A DNA stretch of 64,000 bases from Phytophthora sp. 'mugwort' (GCA_033558025.1 JAUCEF010000007.1:5146001-5210000); one strand, 5' to 3'. Shown: positions 1 to 10,394, numbered from the stretch's first letter. The notes: generated from the sequence alone by a model not told the origin. Translations and numbers: made by a program.

Positions 1-2
1 GT

Positions 3-128
3 ATCGGGAAAGAATTCGAGGCGCTGCTAGCCGAAGCTCAGTCCAGCATGGACGATCTGCTTATTGGACCTGGTGGAGACGCAGTGGCTACTGCATTAGA
101 AGCGGAACTGGAGACGCAGATTGTATAG
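3..128 (+). CDS. 3' end of an unknown gene (partial)
   Basis: The frame starting at base 3 is open from the window edge to a TAG at 126-128 and encodes about 41 residues, an acidic helical tail ending in ETQIV. Only the C-terminus is visible, so no family can be named. Two facts support it: it is open from the edge to a stop that is followed closely by AATAAA-like signals, and the next gene starts 189 bp downstream on the same strand. It could also be a chance open frame at the edge. Confidence 0.45.
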   Translation: MGKEFEALLAEAQSSMDDLLIGPGGDAVATALEAELETQIV

Positions 129-201
129 AATCGATGACAAGAAAGCAAGACCCCACCATTGTCAGATAGTGTGAAGTATGACCACTGATCCTATGGAAAA
201 A

Positions 202-211
202 AATAAATAAA
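202..211 (+). terminator. Overlapping AATAAA polyadenylation-like signals
   Basis: Two overlapping AATAAA hexamers lie about 75 bp after the TAG of the edge gene and about 105 bp before the next ATG. This is where a polyadenylation signal for the upstream gene would be expected. The assignment rests on position and motif only. Confidence 0.3.
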
Positions 212-316
212 ACCGAGTTCGAGTGGATGGGAGTGTGTGGAATTGCAGTTGTGTTCTCGTTGACCGACGCGCTGTGGACTGAACACGACCGAAGCGTCGC
301 TTAAACAGGAGACGCC

Positions 317-3300
317 ATGCGCCCGACCAAGCGGTCGTTGGGATTGCCCCCACTTTCGGGTGACAATGTGTCGGAACGAAAGCCTCCGAGACTGAATCAG
401 CTACTGCCTGCAGTAGACATGGCTACAATTTGCTCTCGTAGTTTACCCAAAGTCTATCCTCGACTACAGACGCTCACAGAACTCACCAGTACCTACGTTC
501 GTGATTTGCACTTTGGAAACTTCGTCACTCGCAGTGAACTACGATGGCAGAATTTCATTGGACAAGATTCACCAAATTCTGCAAGAGATCGGAGTTTAAA
601 TGCCATGACACAATCGGCGGCGCTAGTGATTCAGTGTATATGGAGACGGTATGCCGCAATGACACTGCGAGAGCATCTTAAAAAACAGATTTGGCAGCGA
701 CAGATTGACACTGCGGCAAGAATTACCCAACATTCCTCCTGCTTGACGCAGGCTCTGCAGGTAAAGATAATTTCCGAAAAAAATCGTCTTCAGGCTGTAG
801 CTTCTGTCGTCCCGATACGCGGATTTTACTTGGACGCCCCTGCGCGTTTACTGTCGTGGTGGATGGAATTTACATGCGCTCAAGTTGTTGCCAAACGGAT
901 TCTACGACACTCTCCCGTCTCTATGAGAGCGATAGAGGCTCCTGTGAAGCGAACTCGACGGAAATTGATGGAATTGTGGCGATATGTGGTCCCCCTGGCT
1001 GTGCTGGTGCTTCAATGTTGTGTTCGAGGGTTTCTGGCAAGACAAACAGTAGGGAAACGAAAACTCGAGCGACTTAAAACGGAAGCTGCTTTAAGGTTAC
1101 AGAGATTTATTCGAGTCTACTATGCCCAGCATATCGCTAAGAGACTTCGTCGAAGCTGTGCAGCAATCCGAATCCAGTGTCTTTGGCGTTGTTATGATGC
1201 ACGAAAATGCTTACAACAGCGACGTATGACCTGGATAGCCACAAGTGTGTGCACCCTATTACTACGGCAAGCAGTGAAGCAAGCAAGTGACAAGCTGCGC
1301 GTTCAATCCGCACGGATAATCCAGAAACATTATCGTGGATGTCGCGCCCGTGCGCAGTTCCGGGAAGTGTTAAGCCGACATCAAGAACAAAAGTGGCGGA
1401 AGAATCCCAGTAAAGGCTTTGACTTGTTCGAGCTCAAGAGATATGATCAAGCCGCATTGTTTTTGGAAATTTGTTTCCGACAGGGGATTTTTACAGAAGA
1501 AGCAAAGCCCACAGTTCCACCTGTACAAAACAACCAAAATCTAGTAAGAAGCACGAGCAGGTCGAGAATGTCTTTCAGTTTCAGTACAGCACCAACCAAA
1601 TTTGGGACCGATTGGATTCTTCAGCACGATAATTTCTATAACAACGAGGAATATTATTCAAATAGTGACGCTATGAGTCTCGCTGGACGACTTCATTTCT
1701 GGCAAGCATATGCGATCAGCCACTTCAGAGTTTTCGAAGCTACCGGAAATGTATTTAATTTGAATCAAGCACGCGTTGGCTGGGAAAGTTACCTGCAAGT
1801 GGACGCAGTGGCAAAAACTTGGACAAGCTTTCAAGCAATTGGGGGTTCTTTGTTTGAGCTACGATTCCGATCTCAATATGAGCTCGCGCGGTGCATCTTC
1901 TGGAGTGGTAAACATAGCGAAAAGGACAAGGCTTTAAGTATCTCGCTTAGTCTTTTAAAGGAACTGTCCACTTGTTCAAGGGATGTACTCAGCTCACTAT
2001 CCGATATAACTAACCTGGAAGCCCAGTTGCTCATGTTGAGTAGTATGTTATACTTCGAGCAGAGGCTTTTCGTCGAAAGCTGCTCTCAACTGGAAAAGCT
2101 GCTAAATGTGCGATCCCAAACCGTGTTTTCCGACCTGGAAGTCCGTTTTACTCTCGCTTTAATGTTGTTGAAGCGCTACGAAGAGAATTATGTTGAACTT
2201 GGTCGAGCTTCAAAGACTGGCGATCCTGAAGCTAATACATTTCTAAGAACCGCGACTCAACTACTGCAAAAGTGCTACCGAACCATTGAGCTCTGGCCAT
2301 CAGTTGGATTTTACCACGGTCAAATGAAGAAGAATGAAGCCAAACGGCTGCTAATAAGTGAACAGGTGGGATGTTTTCTTCTATATCACCAACTTGATAC
2401 AACCTGTGTTCACAAGCATGTCAAATCAGCATCAGCTAAGAAGATAATCCTTCAAGTGAAGTTGTCCGATCGGCCTCTTCGCTTTGGCTCCTTGCGCATC
2501 GAATTGAGTGCTACTGGAATGTACAAGACACGCAAAATGCCTGATCACCTCGGCCACTTCAGCTTGCATGGCCTGGTAGCTAATATCTCCCGAGAAGCGG
2601 GTGTACAAATGGAATTGGGTATTCAAAAATCGATATATACGCCGTCACTGCGCCAGAAACTGGAAGGATCTCAACCTAAGATGGTGCATGATAAATCAAA
2701 ACTTCTCAATTGGGACGAGTGGGAGCGCAAAATTCACGACACAGCAATAGGATTCTCGAATATTGGCAAACCTTGGATCCGACGGAACGAGACGTGGAGT
2801 GCCGTATGCTTTGAGATCGCAAAGGTACTGGAATGTAGTGAGACGTGGACATTTGCTGAAGTCGCGGCACGCGAGGCACTACTGCATTCCAAAGATTGTT
2901 TTCAGCGTGCTAATGTGAATTTTCTTGCTGCTCGAGTCGCAATGAACATGCAAAAGCGGAATGAAAGCGTGTTGTTGATGCAACAAGCACGGTTGGAAAT
3001 GATTCAAGAGCAGTCAATTCCTAACAGACATTTCTTTATTGACAATTTGACAGCAATTCAACGAGCATTGTCGCCTAACGTATCAATCTCCAAGCAGGAG
3101 TCGTTCTCGTCCCGCCTAGAACGACTTCAGAAACTGGAACGTTTGTGCTTAAAAGCGTGGCGATATCATAGTCTGGCACTACGACTTCGTGGAGATTCTT
3201 TTCGAGAAGCCTTGCTGCTTCAACGAGTAGCTGATGAAATGTATGCTGAATGTGGTGACACTTTCTTTATCCGAAGTCTCTTGAAAGCACATCTGTGTGC

Positions 3301-6300
3301 TTACGTTGGCAACGGTTTGTGGTATGAAAGTCTTCATCTTAAGTGCGCTTACACGTGCGTTGCTTGGTTATTCAAACGCTTCCACATGCATCAAAATGCT
3401 TGGACTAATCATCTAACGAGCTTAACGGACCACATGCAAGATAAAGCCCAAGTGAAAAAATCTACGACCAAGACCCGGGAATTTAACGTTAAGGTATTGT
3501 TACTTTCGTGGCACCACATGCCATTTATCTTGTGTTTTGAAATGGCGGAGGTTCTATATCGGTATAGAAACCACAGTGCGTCGACACTTATCGACGTTTA
3601 CGAGAGTTTACTCGGCCGTTTACGTGCTTCCCAACCCCAAATATCTCTATACGCGGCGTATGAAGAGCTCATTTTGCTTCGGCTTTCTTTTCTGCAAGTG
3701 ACAAAAGTATCAACGACAAAACATTCATGGCTCCATCTTGACGCTGCTGTCTCTGCTATCGATGAAATCCTTGAGCAAAGGAAGAACCATAAGCAATTGT
3801 TCACGTCTGAGACTGTCAAGAAGCAAGCAAAGATGATTAAGTGGCCTAGTTTCATTCGCCTCCCGTTCGACTTGAGCGATGCCGAAGTTTTCTTCATTCG
3901 TGGATATTTCGTACAACTTAAGGAAGATCTGATGCAGATTCCTGTTGAACGCAGAAGTAGCTGGAGGGATTACGACGCTCTACATCAGGAACTGATGGAA
4001 TTAGTGAAGAAGGCTTCACCCCCTGGCGAAGTAGCAGGCAGCGATGGCCGAATGCTCAATTGTGTGCGATACCGTGCGGAAAACCTACGGGCGCTTCGAA
4101 TCTTGGTTGGGGCTACTCATGATGTGACTATCTCGAATATGATGTTGAGTCAACCCTTTGTGGCAATCCAGCTTGAAGGAAAGACGACACCGACCCGATC
4201 GCCACCAACATGGACGAATTTATCTCCTAGCTGGGAAGAAGACATCGAGATGCCAGCCTCTTCTTCTAGAGCCAATAACGTTATTATTAGTGTCAGGAAT
4301 CGCACGAGACGACATTCTCGATGGCAAGATGCAGACACAATTGGGTACGTGTCAGTAGCAATGCACGATTTGCTTTCTGCACATGATGGAGTCACTCAAG
4401 GTAGATATTACGAGCTTACCTTGGTGAAGTCTCCTAATCAAGCACCTAGTCGTGGGAGTGAAGAACGTCACTGTAAGATAGCTCGGATTTATCTAAGTTT
4501 CCAAGTGATTTTGAAACCTCAGATAAAGGTGCTACCATCAGCCAACAGGACAGCGACATGGGCAACTCGCAGTGGAAATTGGGATGTAGAAGACGTTCGA
4601 GCGCATTTGCATGGAGATCTCCAAGTGTTTGTGTCTACCCGCTGGATCTGGAGCCGATTTGCGAGAGATTTCATGCAGGATAAGGATCTTTTCATTGCGA
4701 AATGTTTTTTTATTAAGGCGGTGCGTTTGACTTCTGAGTTACAGCAACGAACGAGCAAAAGTGAGATTCAAGTCAACACGAGCGACATGTTGGCTATTGG
4801 CACCGACTTAATCGGACTAAGTCGCTGTTATCGGGCAAATTCAAGTACTTTAATGTGGAGAGAGCAAGCTGTTCCGCTGCTTGAGCAAGCTGAATCGATT
4901 CTAACGCGTAAAATATCTCTGAACAAACGTGACTATTGCTCCGTGTCAGACAATGTCGCACTGGAGAAACAGTTAATTATTGTCCGTGAATTACTTGGTG
5001 ATGCTTGTGGCGCGTCCAAAATGGTTGGGCCACTGGAAGAAGGTTTGTCAAGGAAGACTCCAGCGACGTCCGAATGGGTCAAAATGACTAATCGGAGAGC
5101 TAGCGGTGGCATCTCGACGCGCTACTTTAATCAAGACACTGGTGAAACATTTCATTCCAAATGGCGCACCGAACCACTCGAGTACGAAGATAAAGAAACG
5201 GTTATCATGGAGGAGCAAGCGCGACTTCTTCATCGCATCGTTCTCATGACCAGTGAGATGAAAGTCCGAGTGAGTTTTCATCGGAAAATGTTGCTTCAAT
5301 TACATGCTGAAGATCCATTCGAGTGGGTAGCTGTGTTCAATAATCGCAAAAAAGAATTCCAGTTTTACAGTCCCCATTTCTTTGTAACATATACAGATCC
5401 AACTGCTACTAAGTATCCCGCCCGACCGCCTACTTATGTGCTGCTTGCCGATGAGTTTTTGCTCTATCACGTTCTTGTGGTCCAAGACGCCTATCGTAAA
5501 TATCGTCACAAAAGACAGCGACAACGTCGGATTCGTGGTGTCATTCTGTCGGTGTGTTTGATTTATCGTGAACTGGTAGCAACTCGGCGGCGTCAAATGC
5601 TTCAGAGTTTCAATTGTGTTCGTGTGGTAGTGGAAAAGGCCCAACATTTGCGTGCTGGCGACTTGTTGAGCAGTGATCCATTTGTGAAGCTCACTTTGAC
5701 AGACCCTAGTGGAGAAATCGTGGCTACTGGTGAAACGAGTGTGCGCTATAACTCGCTTAATCCAAAATGGAACGAGGAATTTCACTTCCGCTATAGCCTT
5801 ACAGAGCACGAAATACTACAACAGACAGCGGCTTCCTCTTTGAGCGGGGACACAGGAGGTCAAATGCGGGAAGCTCTCCTGATTCTCAAGATAGTTGACT
5901 ATGATGTTGTCTTAACACGTAAGGAAAATCGAAATGAGAAAGACAGATCTGGCGATTTCTTGGGCATGGTGACAATCCCCATCCAGACATTTATTCACGG
6001 CAAGCACATGACTGCAGACTTACCCTTGTTGGATGAGAAGGGACGACAGAACTCTCCTCGAACGCGTGGCTCGTTAACAGTCTCCGTACAATGGACCCAC
6101 TGTGAAGAAGAAGAAGTGACAAATGTCACGAGACTGTGGGCGATCGGTCGTGGTGGAAGCAGAGCATTCACCACAAAGAAAGCGAATGATCGACCTCAAT
6201 TACCGGAAGAAGCTGCACAAGAGGTTGACTTGCTCCATCAGCAGATGGAGCAACTACTTCAGCTCCTGCTAAGCATGGCAACGGAAGTACTGGAGCCAAT

Positions 6301-6922
6301 GCATCGACTTCAGTACCGTATTAAGATCGCGCAGACCAAGGGGAAGACAGCAGAAGAAGCTAAAGTGCTTGAACAACGCTTGAACGGCTTGTTACGCACT
6401 CAATTATTGCCCAAACTAAAGCTTGTACAAGGTTTCGTATGCGAACAAATCGATGGGCAACTCCCCGTAGTCCTCAAGAAATTGTTTGGACACATTGAAG
6501 AATACTATAGCAGCTTTGAGCCGACTTCACGGCGTGAGCTACGGTCATCGATGGAGAATTGTATAAATGGACTGAATATGACGACGTATTCTTTAAAGAA
6601 ACACACTGCTGAAGATGTCACTCCAGCGAATGCGATAACCATGGCGTGCGGCCAGTATCGACTACTAAATCTCTGGAACGACCAGTTCCGTGAAATCCTC
6701 GAAACATTCTTCATCGGAATCAAAACGCAGTGGAAATTTACACTTGAAGAAAATTTGGACGAGATGTACTCAAAACTATCAGCAGAGAATTCTCCCCACG
6801 ATGGTGGATCTCGTCGTGGCGAAGGAAAAGCTATGGACAGACCAGCCATAGCTGCCGTGGCAAAACGCAAAGAACGCGTTGAAAGAGCCAAACAGGAAAA
6901 AGCGTGGTACGAGCTGCAGTGA
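317..6922 (+). CDS. Giant IQ-motif / C2-domain protein (2201 aa)
   Basis: One uninterrupted 2201-codon frame. Five IQ-type calmodulin-binding motifs are visible near residues 100-120, 228-247, 257-276, 282-300 and 331-350 (for example SARIIQKHYRGCRARAQ). A long helical, repeat-poor region follows. A degenerate C2-like domain lies at about 1255-1400, a WW-like segment at about 1586-1617 (two spaced Trp with YFNQDTGETF between them), another basic IQ-like stretch at about 1728-1760, and a clear C2 domain at about 1764-1905. The last keeps the calcium-loop aspartates (GDLLSSDPF, then DYD and GDFLG) but has a charged insertion in its third loop. The C-terminal 280 residues are helical. These domains suggest a calcium/calmodulin-responsive membrane-binding scaffold. 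That is inference, and no orthologue is recognised. The ATG at 317 is preceded by GCC and is the first in frame. Confidence 0.9.
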   Translation: MRPTKRSLGLPPLSGDNVSERKPPRLNQLLPAVDMATICSRSLPKVYPRLQTLTELTSTYVRDLHFGNFVTRSELRWQNFIGQDSPNSARDRSLNAMTQSAALVIQCIWRRYAAMTLREHLKKQIWQRQIDTAARITQHSSCLTQALQVKIISEKNRLQAVASVVPIRGFYLDAPARLLSWWMEFTCAQVVAKRILRHSPVSMRAIEAPVKRTRRKLMELWRYVVPLAVLVLQCCVRGFLARQTVGKRKLERLKTEAALRLQRFIRVYYAQHIAKRLRRSCAAIRIQCLWRCYDARKCLQQRRMTWIATSVCTLLLRQAVKQASDKLRVQSARIIQKHYRGCRARAQFREVLSRHQEQKWRKNPSKGFDLFELKRYDQAALFLEICFRQGIFTEEAKPTVPPVQNNQNLVRSTSRSRMSFSFSTAPTKFGTDWILQHDNFYNNEEYYSNSDAMSLAGRLHFWQAYAISHFRVFEATGNVFNLNQARVGWESYLQVDAVAKTWTSFQAIGGSLFELRFRSQYELARCIFWSGKHSEKDKALSISLSLLKELSTCSRDVLSSLSDITNLEAQLLMLSSMLYFEQRLFVESCSQLEKLLNVRSQTVFSDLEVRFTLALMLLKRYEENYVELGRASKTGDPEANTFLRTATQLLQKCYRTIELWPSVGFYHGQMKKNEAKRLLISEQVGCFLLYHQLDTTCVHKHVKSASAKKIILQVKLSDRPLRFGSLRIELSATGMYKTRKMPDHLGHFSLHGLVANISREAGVQMELGIQKSIYTPSLRQKLEGSQPKMVHDKSKLLNWDEWERKIHDTAIGFSNIGKPWIRRNETWSAVCFEIAKVLECSETWTFAEVAAREALLHSKDCFQRANVNFLAARVAMNMQKRNESVLLMQQARLEMIQEQSIPNRHFFIDNLTAIQRALSPNVSISKQESFSSRLERLQKLERLCLKAWRYHSLALRLRGDSFREALLLQRVADEMYAECGDTFFIRSLLKAHLCAYVGNGLWYESLHLKCAYTCVAWLFKRFHMHQNAWTNHLTSLTDHMQDKAQVKKSTTKTREFNVKVLLLSWHHMPFILCFEMAEVLYRYRNHSASTLIDVYESLLGRLRASQPQISLYAAYEELILLRLSFLQVTKVSTTKHSWLHLDAAVSAIDEILEQRKNHKQLFTSETVKKQAKMIKWPSFIRLPFDLSDAEVFFIRGYFVQLKEDLMQIPVERRSSWRDYDALHQELMELVKKASPPGEVAGSDGRMLNCVRYRAENLRALRILVGATHDVTISNMMLSQPFVAIQLEGKTTPTRSPPTWTNLSPSWEEDIEMPASSSRANNVIISVRNRTRRHSRWQDADTIGYVSVAMHDLLSAHDGVTQGRYYELTLVKSPNQAPSRGSEERHCKIARIYLSFQVILKPQIKVLPSANRTATWATRSGNWDVEDVRAHLHGDLQVFVSTRWIWSRFARDFMQDKDLFIAKCFFIKAVRLTSELQQRTSKSEIQVNTSDMLAIGTDLIGLSRCYRANSSTLMWREQAVPLLEQAESILTRKISLNKRDYCSVSDNVALEKQLIIVRELLGDACGASKMVGPLEEGLSRKTPATSEWVKMTNRRASGGISTRYFNQDTGETFHSKWRTEPLEYEDKETVIMEEQARLLHRIVLMTSEMKVRVSFHRKMLLQLHAEDPFEWVAVFNNRKKEFQFYSPHFFVTYTDPTATKYPARPPTYVLLADEFLLYHVLVVQDAYRKYRHKRQRQRRIRGVILSVCLIYRELVATRRRQMLQSFNCVRVVVEKAQHLRAGDLLSSDPFVKLTLTDPSGEIVATGETSVRYNSLNPKWNEEFHFRYSLTEHEILQQTAASSLSGDTGGQMREALLILKIVDYDVVLTRKENRNEKDRSGDFLGMVTIPIQTFIHGKHMTADLPLLDEKGRQNSPRTRGSLTVSVQWTHCEEEEVTNVTRLWAIGRGGSRAFTTKKANDRPQLPEEAAQEVDLLHQQMEQLLQLLLSMATEVLEPMHRLQYRIKIAQTKGKTAEEAKVLEQRLNGLLRTQLLPKLKLVQGFVCEQIDGQLPVVLKKLFGHIEEYYSSFEPTSRRELRSSMENCINGLNMTTYSLKKHTAEDVTPANAITMACGQYRLLNLWNDQFREILETFFIGIKTQWKFTLEENLDEMYSKLSAENSPHDGGSRRGEGKAMDRPAIAAVAKRKERVERAKQEKAWYELQ

Positions 6923-7039
6923 ACATCTCATCTCATCACCACCCTCGAATTGTCCACCGTGCTGCGAGCAAATGAGTTACCAGCTTCTCTGAGGTTGTCT
7001 ACATTTTGCAAACATGCATCCTTGGTGGACTTTACGCTG

Positions 7040-8224
7040 CTACTGGCGGCCGCATAACTGCTTCATGTGCTTTCTGAGGATGGTGCTTAGGTCGTCAAAT
7101 TCTCGGTAGGACGGGAAATAGTTGACATCAATCACGTAGAGGTCCTGTGTGGCGTCATCCGCCACAATGACGTCGAAGCCGAACAGCGTCAGTTTCAGCT
7201 CTTGACGAAGTCGCTCGCCGATCCCGCGCACAGCTGCGAAAATGTCTTCATGTGTCCACCCGCCGACAATTTCATCTTGAGACGCACTGTCTTCCGCATG
7301 CGGGTGGAAATCCTTGCTAGTGGGATAGTTCTCTTGCGTGTTAAAGTGCACGTGCTGTGCAGATCCAGCAACGAGATTCGGCAGCGAGCGTCGCTCCGCC
7401 ACGTTGATGATGTCACCCAGCACGTAGCCCTTGAACAGACGGCTCGAGTGGTTAATAAACTCCTGTAACAGCGTCAGCATCAGTCAGAGAACGACGAGTG
7501 GCCAACCAAAGTGAACGTCCCCCCACCTGATACAACGCGGGGTATTCGACGTAGTGCAAGTCTTCACGCTTGGTAATGACGCTCATCATGTGCGAGCGGT
7601 CCGTCGCTACAGCACCATACATTCAATAACAATCTCATGAGCTATGACTCCCCACTCAGTCCTTCCTCTCTCTTCCATTAACGCACCACAGGCCTCGACG
7701 GATTTGCAGATGAGTGGTAGCCGCGTTCGTCCGGCGTCTAGCTCCTTCAGCAGCATCTGGAACTGATCGAGGCTCTCCACTACGCAGAAGTTGGGCACCT
7801 TGAAGTGCGGTGTCTGCTCCGTATCCTGCTCCAAGTCCCGGAGCATCCTGCAGGCCGAGTGGCGGTCCGTCAGCAACTGCACGCTGTCCATGGGGTCCAC
7901 TACACGCACTGACGGGTGGCGCTGCAGGAAGTGTTGCACCAGCTGCACGCGGTTGGATGCGCCGCGGTCCCCCATCACTGCGAACACCATGTCGTGTGCT
8001 AGCTTGTGCAGCAGCGCGTCCAGTGGCCCGTAGCGTGCGGTCAGCCGCTCGGCCGCGACCTCCAGCTCGGCGTCACTCACGGAGGCATCCGAGGGCGTCG
8101 CGGCCTCCAGATCGATCAGCACGAAGCGCACTCCGTCTGCTTCCACGTCAAGCACCTCCTGCAGCCGTGCGATCTTCTTAGCCGGGAAGATGACGCCGAC
8201 AACGAGGGGCTCCGTGCCTGACAT
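7040..8224 (-). CDS. Inositol 1,3,4-trisphosphate 5/6-kinase (ITPK), three exons
   Basis: Exons read on the minus strand are 8224-7687, 7606-7527 and 7462-7040. The introns (7607-7686, 80 nt; 7463-7526, 64 nt) start GTGCGT and GTGGGG and end TAG and CAG. Joined, they give 346 codons in frame, the usual ITPK size. Family signatures in order are TDRHSACRMLRDL, CKSVEACA followed by SHMM, QEFINHSSRLFKGYVLGD, GFDVIVAD, and the metal-binding VIDVNYFPSY of the inositol-kinase ATP-grasp fold. ITPK enzymes phosphorylate inositol 1,3,4-trisphosphate at the 5- or 6-position, and many are reversible kinase/phosphatases acting on higher inositol phosphates in the cytosol. Exon 2 (DRSHMM to LYQ) is short and is missed if only long frames are read. 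The start is the first ATG of the frame. Intron positions are inferred from motif continuity and splice consensus. Confidence 0.9.
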
Positions 8225-8482
8225 GATAATGGTTAGTGTAGTGAGTGGATTTTGTACAATAGCAACGAAACTAAGATGTGGACCACGTACAGTAGATCTG
8301 TCACTTCAACTTGACATTTTGTGAGCAAGCTGACAGTTTTTTTTATTATAAATGCTGAATATCGATCCAACTCGTTAGCCAACATATAGTCCAGAACTCT
8401 TTATTTTTTCGAGGTGATATCTTTTTTTCTTAAGTTGTGAACTACTACTAGTACCACTACTACTGTAGTATGTATTATGCAG
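8225..8482. other. Divergent spacer between ITPK and the DM10 gene
   Basis: This short AT-rich spacer lies between the ITPK start and the DM10 gene stop (both minus strand). It contains T-tracts and the run CTACTACTAGTACCACTACTACTG near 8440-8465. No coding potential or RNA gene was seen. It should hold the ITPK promoter and the DM10 gene 3' UTR. Confidence 0.5.
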
Positions 8483-10078
8483 TTAAGAGGCGAGGAACTT
8501 GTTGGTGTACTCGTCAGCGTCGAGTAGATGGAAGCGGTGCGAGCTGAGCACAAGCTCGGCACCAATCACAAAGTGCTCAAGGATGTAACGCACGCCTTCC
8601 GGGCTCTTATACGCGCCACGCTCGAGGAACTTGCCGTTTACGACGCCCGAGTTGCGCAGCTCCGGCTCGTAGATGGAGAGCGTGTCGTCCGTGAGGAAGT
8701 AAGTGACGATGAAGCGACGTTGCTGCTGCTCCTTGCGGCTCGAAATGAGGCACGCACGGAAGCGCAGCAGCATACGATCGAACTCGGCCATCTTCTTAAA
8801 GTCTTTGCGTGGTGGCTTGGGGCACAGTGAGTGGCACGAGCCCAACGAGTCCTCCTCGGTACCGTATCCGTTGTATGGGGCTGGCTCCGGTTTGGGAAAT
8901 GCAAGCTTCTCAACTTTGGTCGGCAATGCGGGCTCCAGCACACGACCCCACGCCATCTGGTAGTAGTCGCGTGTGTACTTATCTGCGTCCACGAGACGCA
9001 TGTCACGCCCAAACACGTTGAGTACAGCGCCCACATAGAGATCTGTCTCGCTGTAATAACTGTCTGCTCGTGTTGGTTCCTCGACGCCGCGGTCTTGTTC
9101 ATCCGTCAAATTCTGATGCCAATCTTTGAGAAGACGAGCACGACGAAGCAGCAGTGGGAACGGGTCACGGCCATTATTCGGGTGCGACACTTCCTTGAAC
9201 TCCATCGTGTCGTCCTCGAGGAAGTAGTCGAGCGTATACGACATGAGGTCGCCATAGAGATGGTCACGCACATCATATTCGCAGTGGAAGCACAATACCT
9301 TGCGATTGTTGGCCAGGAACTTCCGCTTCTTCTCTGACTGCAAACGCGAGCGAATGGGGTTACCCAAGGACGCCTCCATGTACGTCTTGAGCGGATATCG
9401 CTGCTTCCCGTAAAAGTGTTCGTGGTCGCCACCGCACGTACGCGTGATTTGGTCCCGAGTGGTAGTATACTCGTCCTTGGGCAACGTAAGCGGCGAGCCC
9501 ACGTCCTCTCCTTTTTGTGCGTAGTACTCCTTCGTGAACTCGTCGCAATCATACAACTTGAAAATTCGTCCAAACACATGCAAGTCGAAGCCCAGATGCA
9601 AGTCGGCAGACGAGTACAAGTCGCCGTCTGGACGTCGAAGCTGACAGCGCTTGAGGAAAGTACCCTGTGGGATACCGCTGTTGGGCACTCGAGGCTCAAT
9701 GATCTCGAAGCTTTCATCGTGCAGGTAAAGCAGGATGGTATTCTTACGCAACCGAACAATTTCGAGGTTGCTCTCGTCCACATTCTCCACGTAAAAGCTC
9801 TGGAACCGCAGCACCTTCTGCACATTTTGTGGCGCGAACTTGCTCTCCTCTGGGTGTTCACCAGCCATCTTGCCGATGTCACTGGCCGTCGTCTCGAACC
9901 GTTCGGGGTCACGCAGGTCGAGTCGTGTCGTTAGCGGGTTCATCTGATTCAAGGCGCTGTCCAGACGCAGAGTCTTCTCAACGAGCTTGAACCGTTGCGG
10001 CTTCAGCTGCGACCGCAGACGTGGCTCATAATTGGTCGCCCCTAGCAGCGTGTTCTTGGGGGTCGTGGCTGACGCCAT
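8483..10078 (-). CDS. EFHC-like triple DM10-domain axonemal protein
   Basis: A single 531-codon exon. Three DM10 domains are recognisable at about residues 84-188, 257-375 and 435-531. Each ends in the typical pattern of a hydrophobic strand, an F/Y-rich turn and a D-(A/C)-D-(E/K)-(F/Y)T motif (LYDCDEFTKEYY, LVDADKYTRDYY, LLDADEYTNKF). Triple DM10 is the layout of EFHC1/EFHC2 and Chlamydomonas Rib72, inner proteins of the doublet microtubules of cilia. This fits an organism with biflagellate zoospores. The usual C-terminal EF-hand region of EFHC1 is absent: the protein stops four residues after the third DM10 core. The ATG at 10078 opens a conserved-looking N-terminus and there is no sign of introns. 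Confidence 0.9.
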   Translation of the reverse strand: MASATTPKNTLLGATNYEPRLRSQLKPQRFKLVEKTLRLDSALNQMNPLTTRLDLRDPERFETTASDIGKMAGEHPEESKFAPQNVQKVLRFQSFYVENVDESNLEIVRLRKNTILLYLHDESFEIIEPRVPNSGIPQGTFLKRCQLRRPDGDLYSSADLHLGFDLHVFGRIFKLYDCDEFTKEYYAQKGEDVGSPLTLPKDEYTTTRDQITRTCGGDHEHFYGKQRYPLKTYMEASLGNPIRSRLQSEKKRKFLANNRKVLCFHCEYDVRDHLYGDLMSYTLDYFLEDDTMEFKEVSHPNNGRDPFPLLLRRARLLKDWHQNLTDEQDRGVEEPTRADSYYSETDLYVGAVLNVFGRDMRLVDADKYTRDYYQMAWGRVLEPALPTKVEKLAFPKPEPAPYNGYGTEEDSLGSCHSLCPKPPRKDFKKMAEFDRMLLRFRACLISSRKEQQQRRFIVTYFLTDDTLSIYEPELRNSGVVNGKFLERGAYKSPEGVRYILEHFVIGAELVLSSHRFHLLDADEYTNKFLAS

Positions 10079-10394
10079 CTGTGCGACTTGCTTCTGTCTG
10101 CTGGAGAGCCTGGCGCTTTGAACTTGAGCTGCAGGTCATGTCGAGGCCAGCGTTAGGCGCTATTCATAGTTAAACTCCAGCGGATAACCTCGTCGCAAAT
10201 ATCGCGAAAATAGTTAAGCCCTAGGCACAGCAAGCTCATTGCATTGACTTCAATGCAAATATATCACCCAAGAAAAGCACCTCTGGGTCTTGATTCGGAT
10301 CAAAATCGATGTAGCACAGGCACAATCTGTTCAGTAATTCAATGAGGAAACACACAAAACTTGAGAGGGGTCAATAAGGAACTGTGCATTTCAC
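10079..10394. other. Intergenic; no gene seen
   Basis: This stretch lies between the DM10 gene start and the Integrator subunit 8 stop codon, with both genes on the minus strand. No frame of useful length, no RNA gene and no repeat was recognised. The part next to 10078 should carry the DM10 gene promoter. Confidence 0.5.

Noticed and set aside
5300..5809. 169-codon minus-strand frame
   Set aside because: Antisense to the C2/WW part of the 2201-residue protein, whose domains are clear on the plus strand.
9106..9912. 268-codon minus-strand frame in another phase of the DM10 gene
   Set aside because: Extremely Arg/Ser/Thr-rich, a typical shifted-frame product of the real DM10 coding sequence.
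9416..9934. 172-codon plus-strand frame
   Set aside because: Antisense shadow of the DM10 gene with no recognisable domain.
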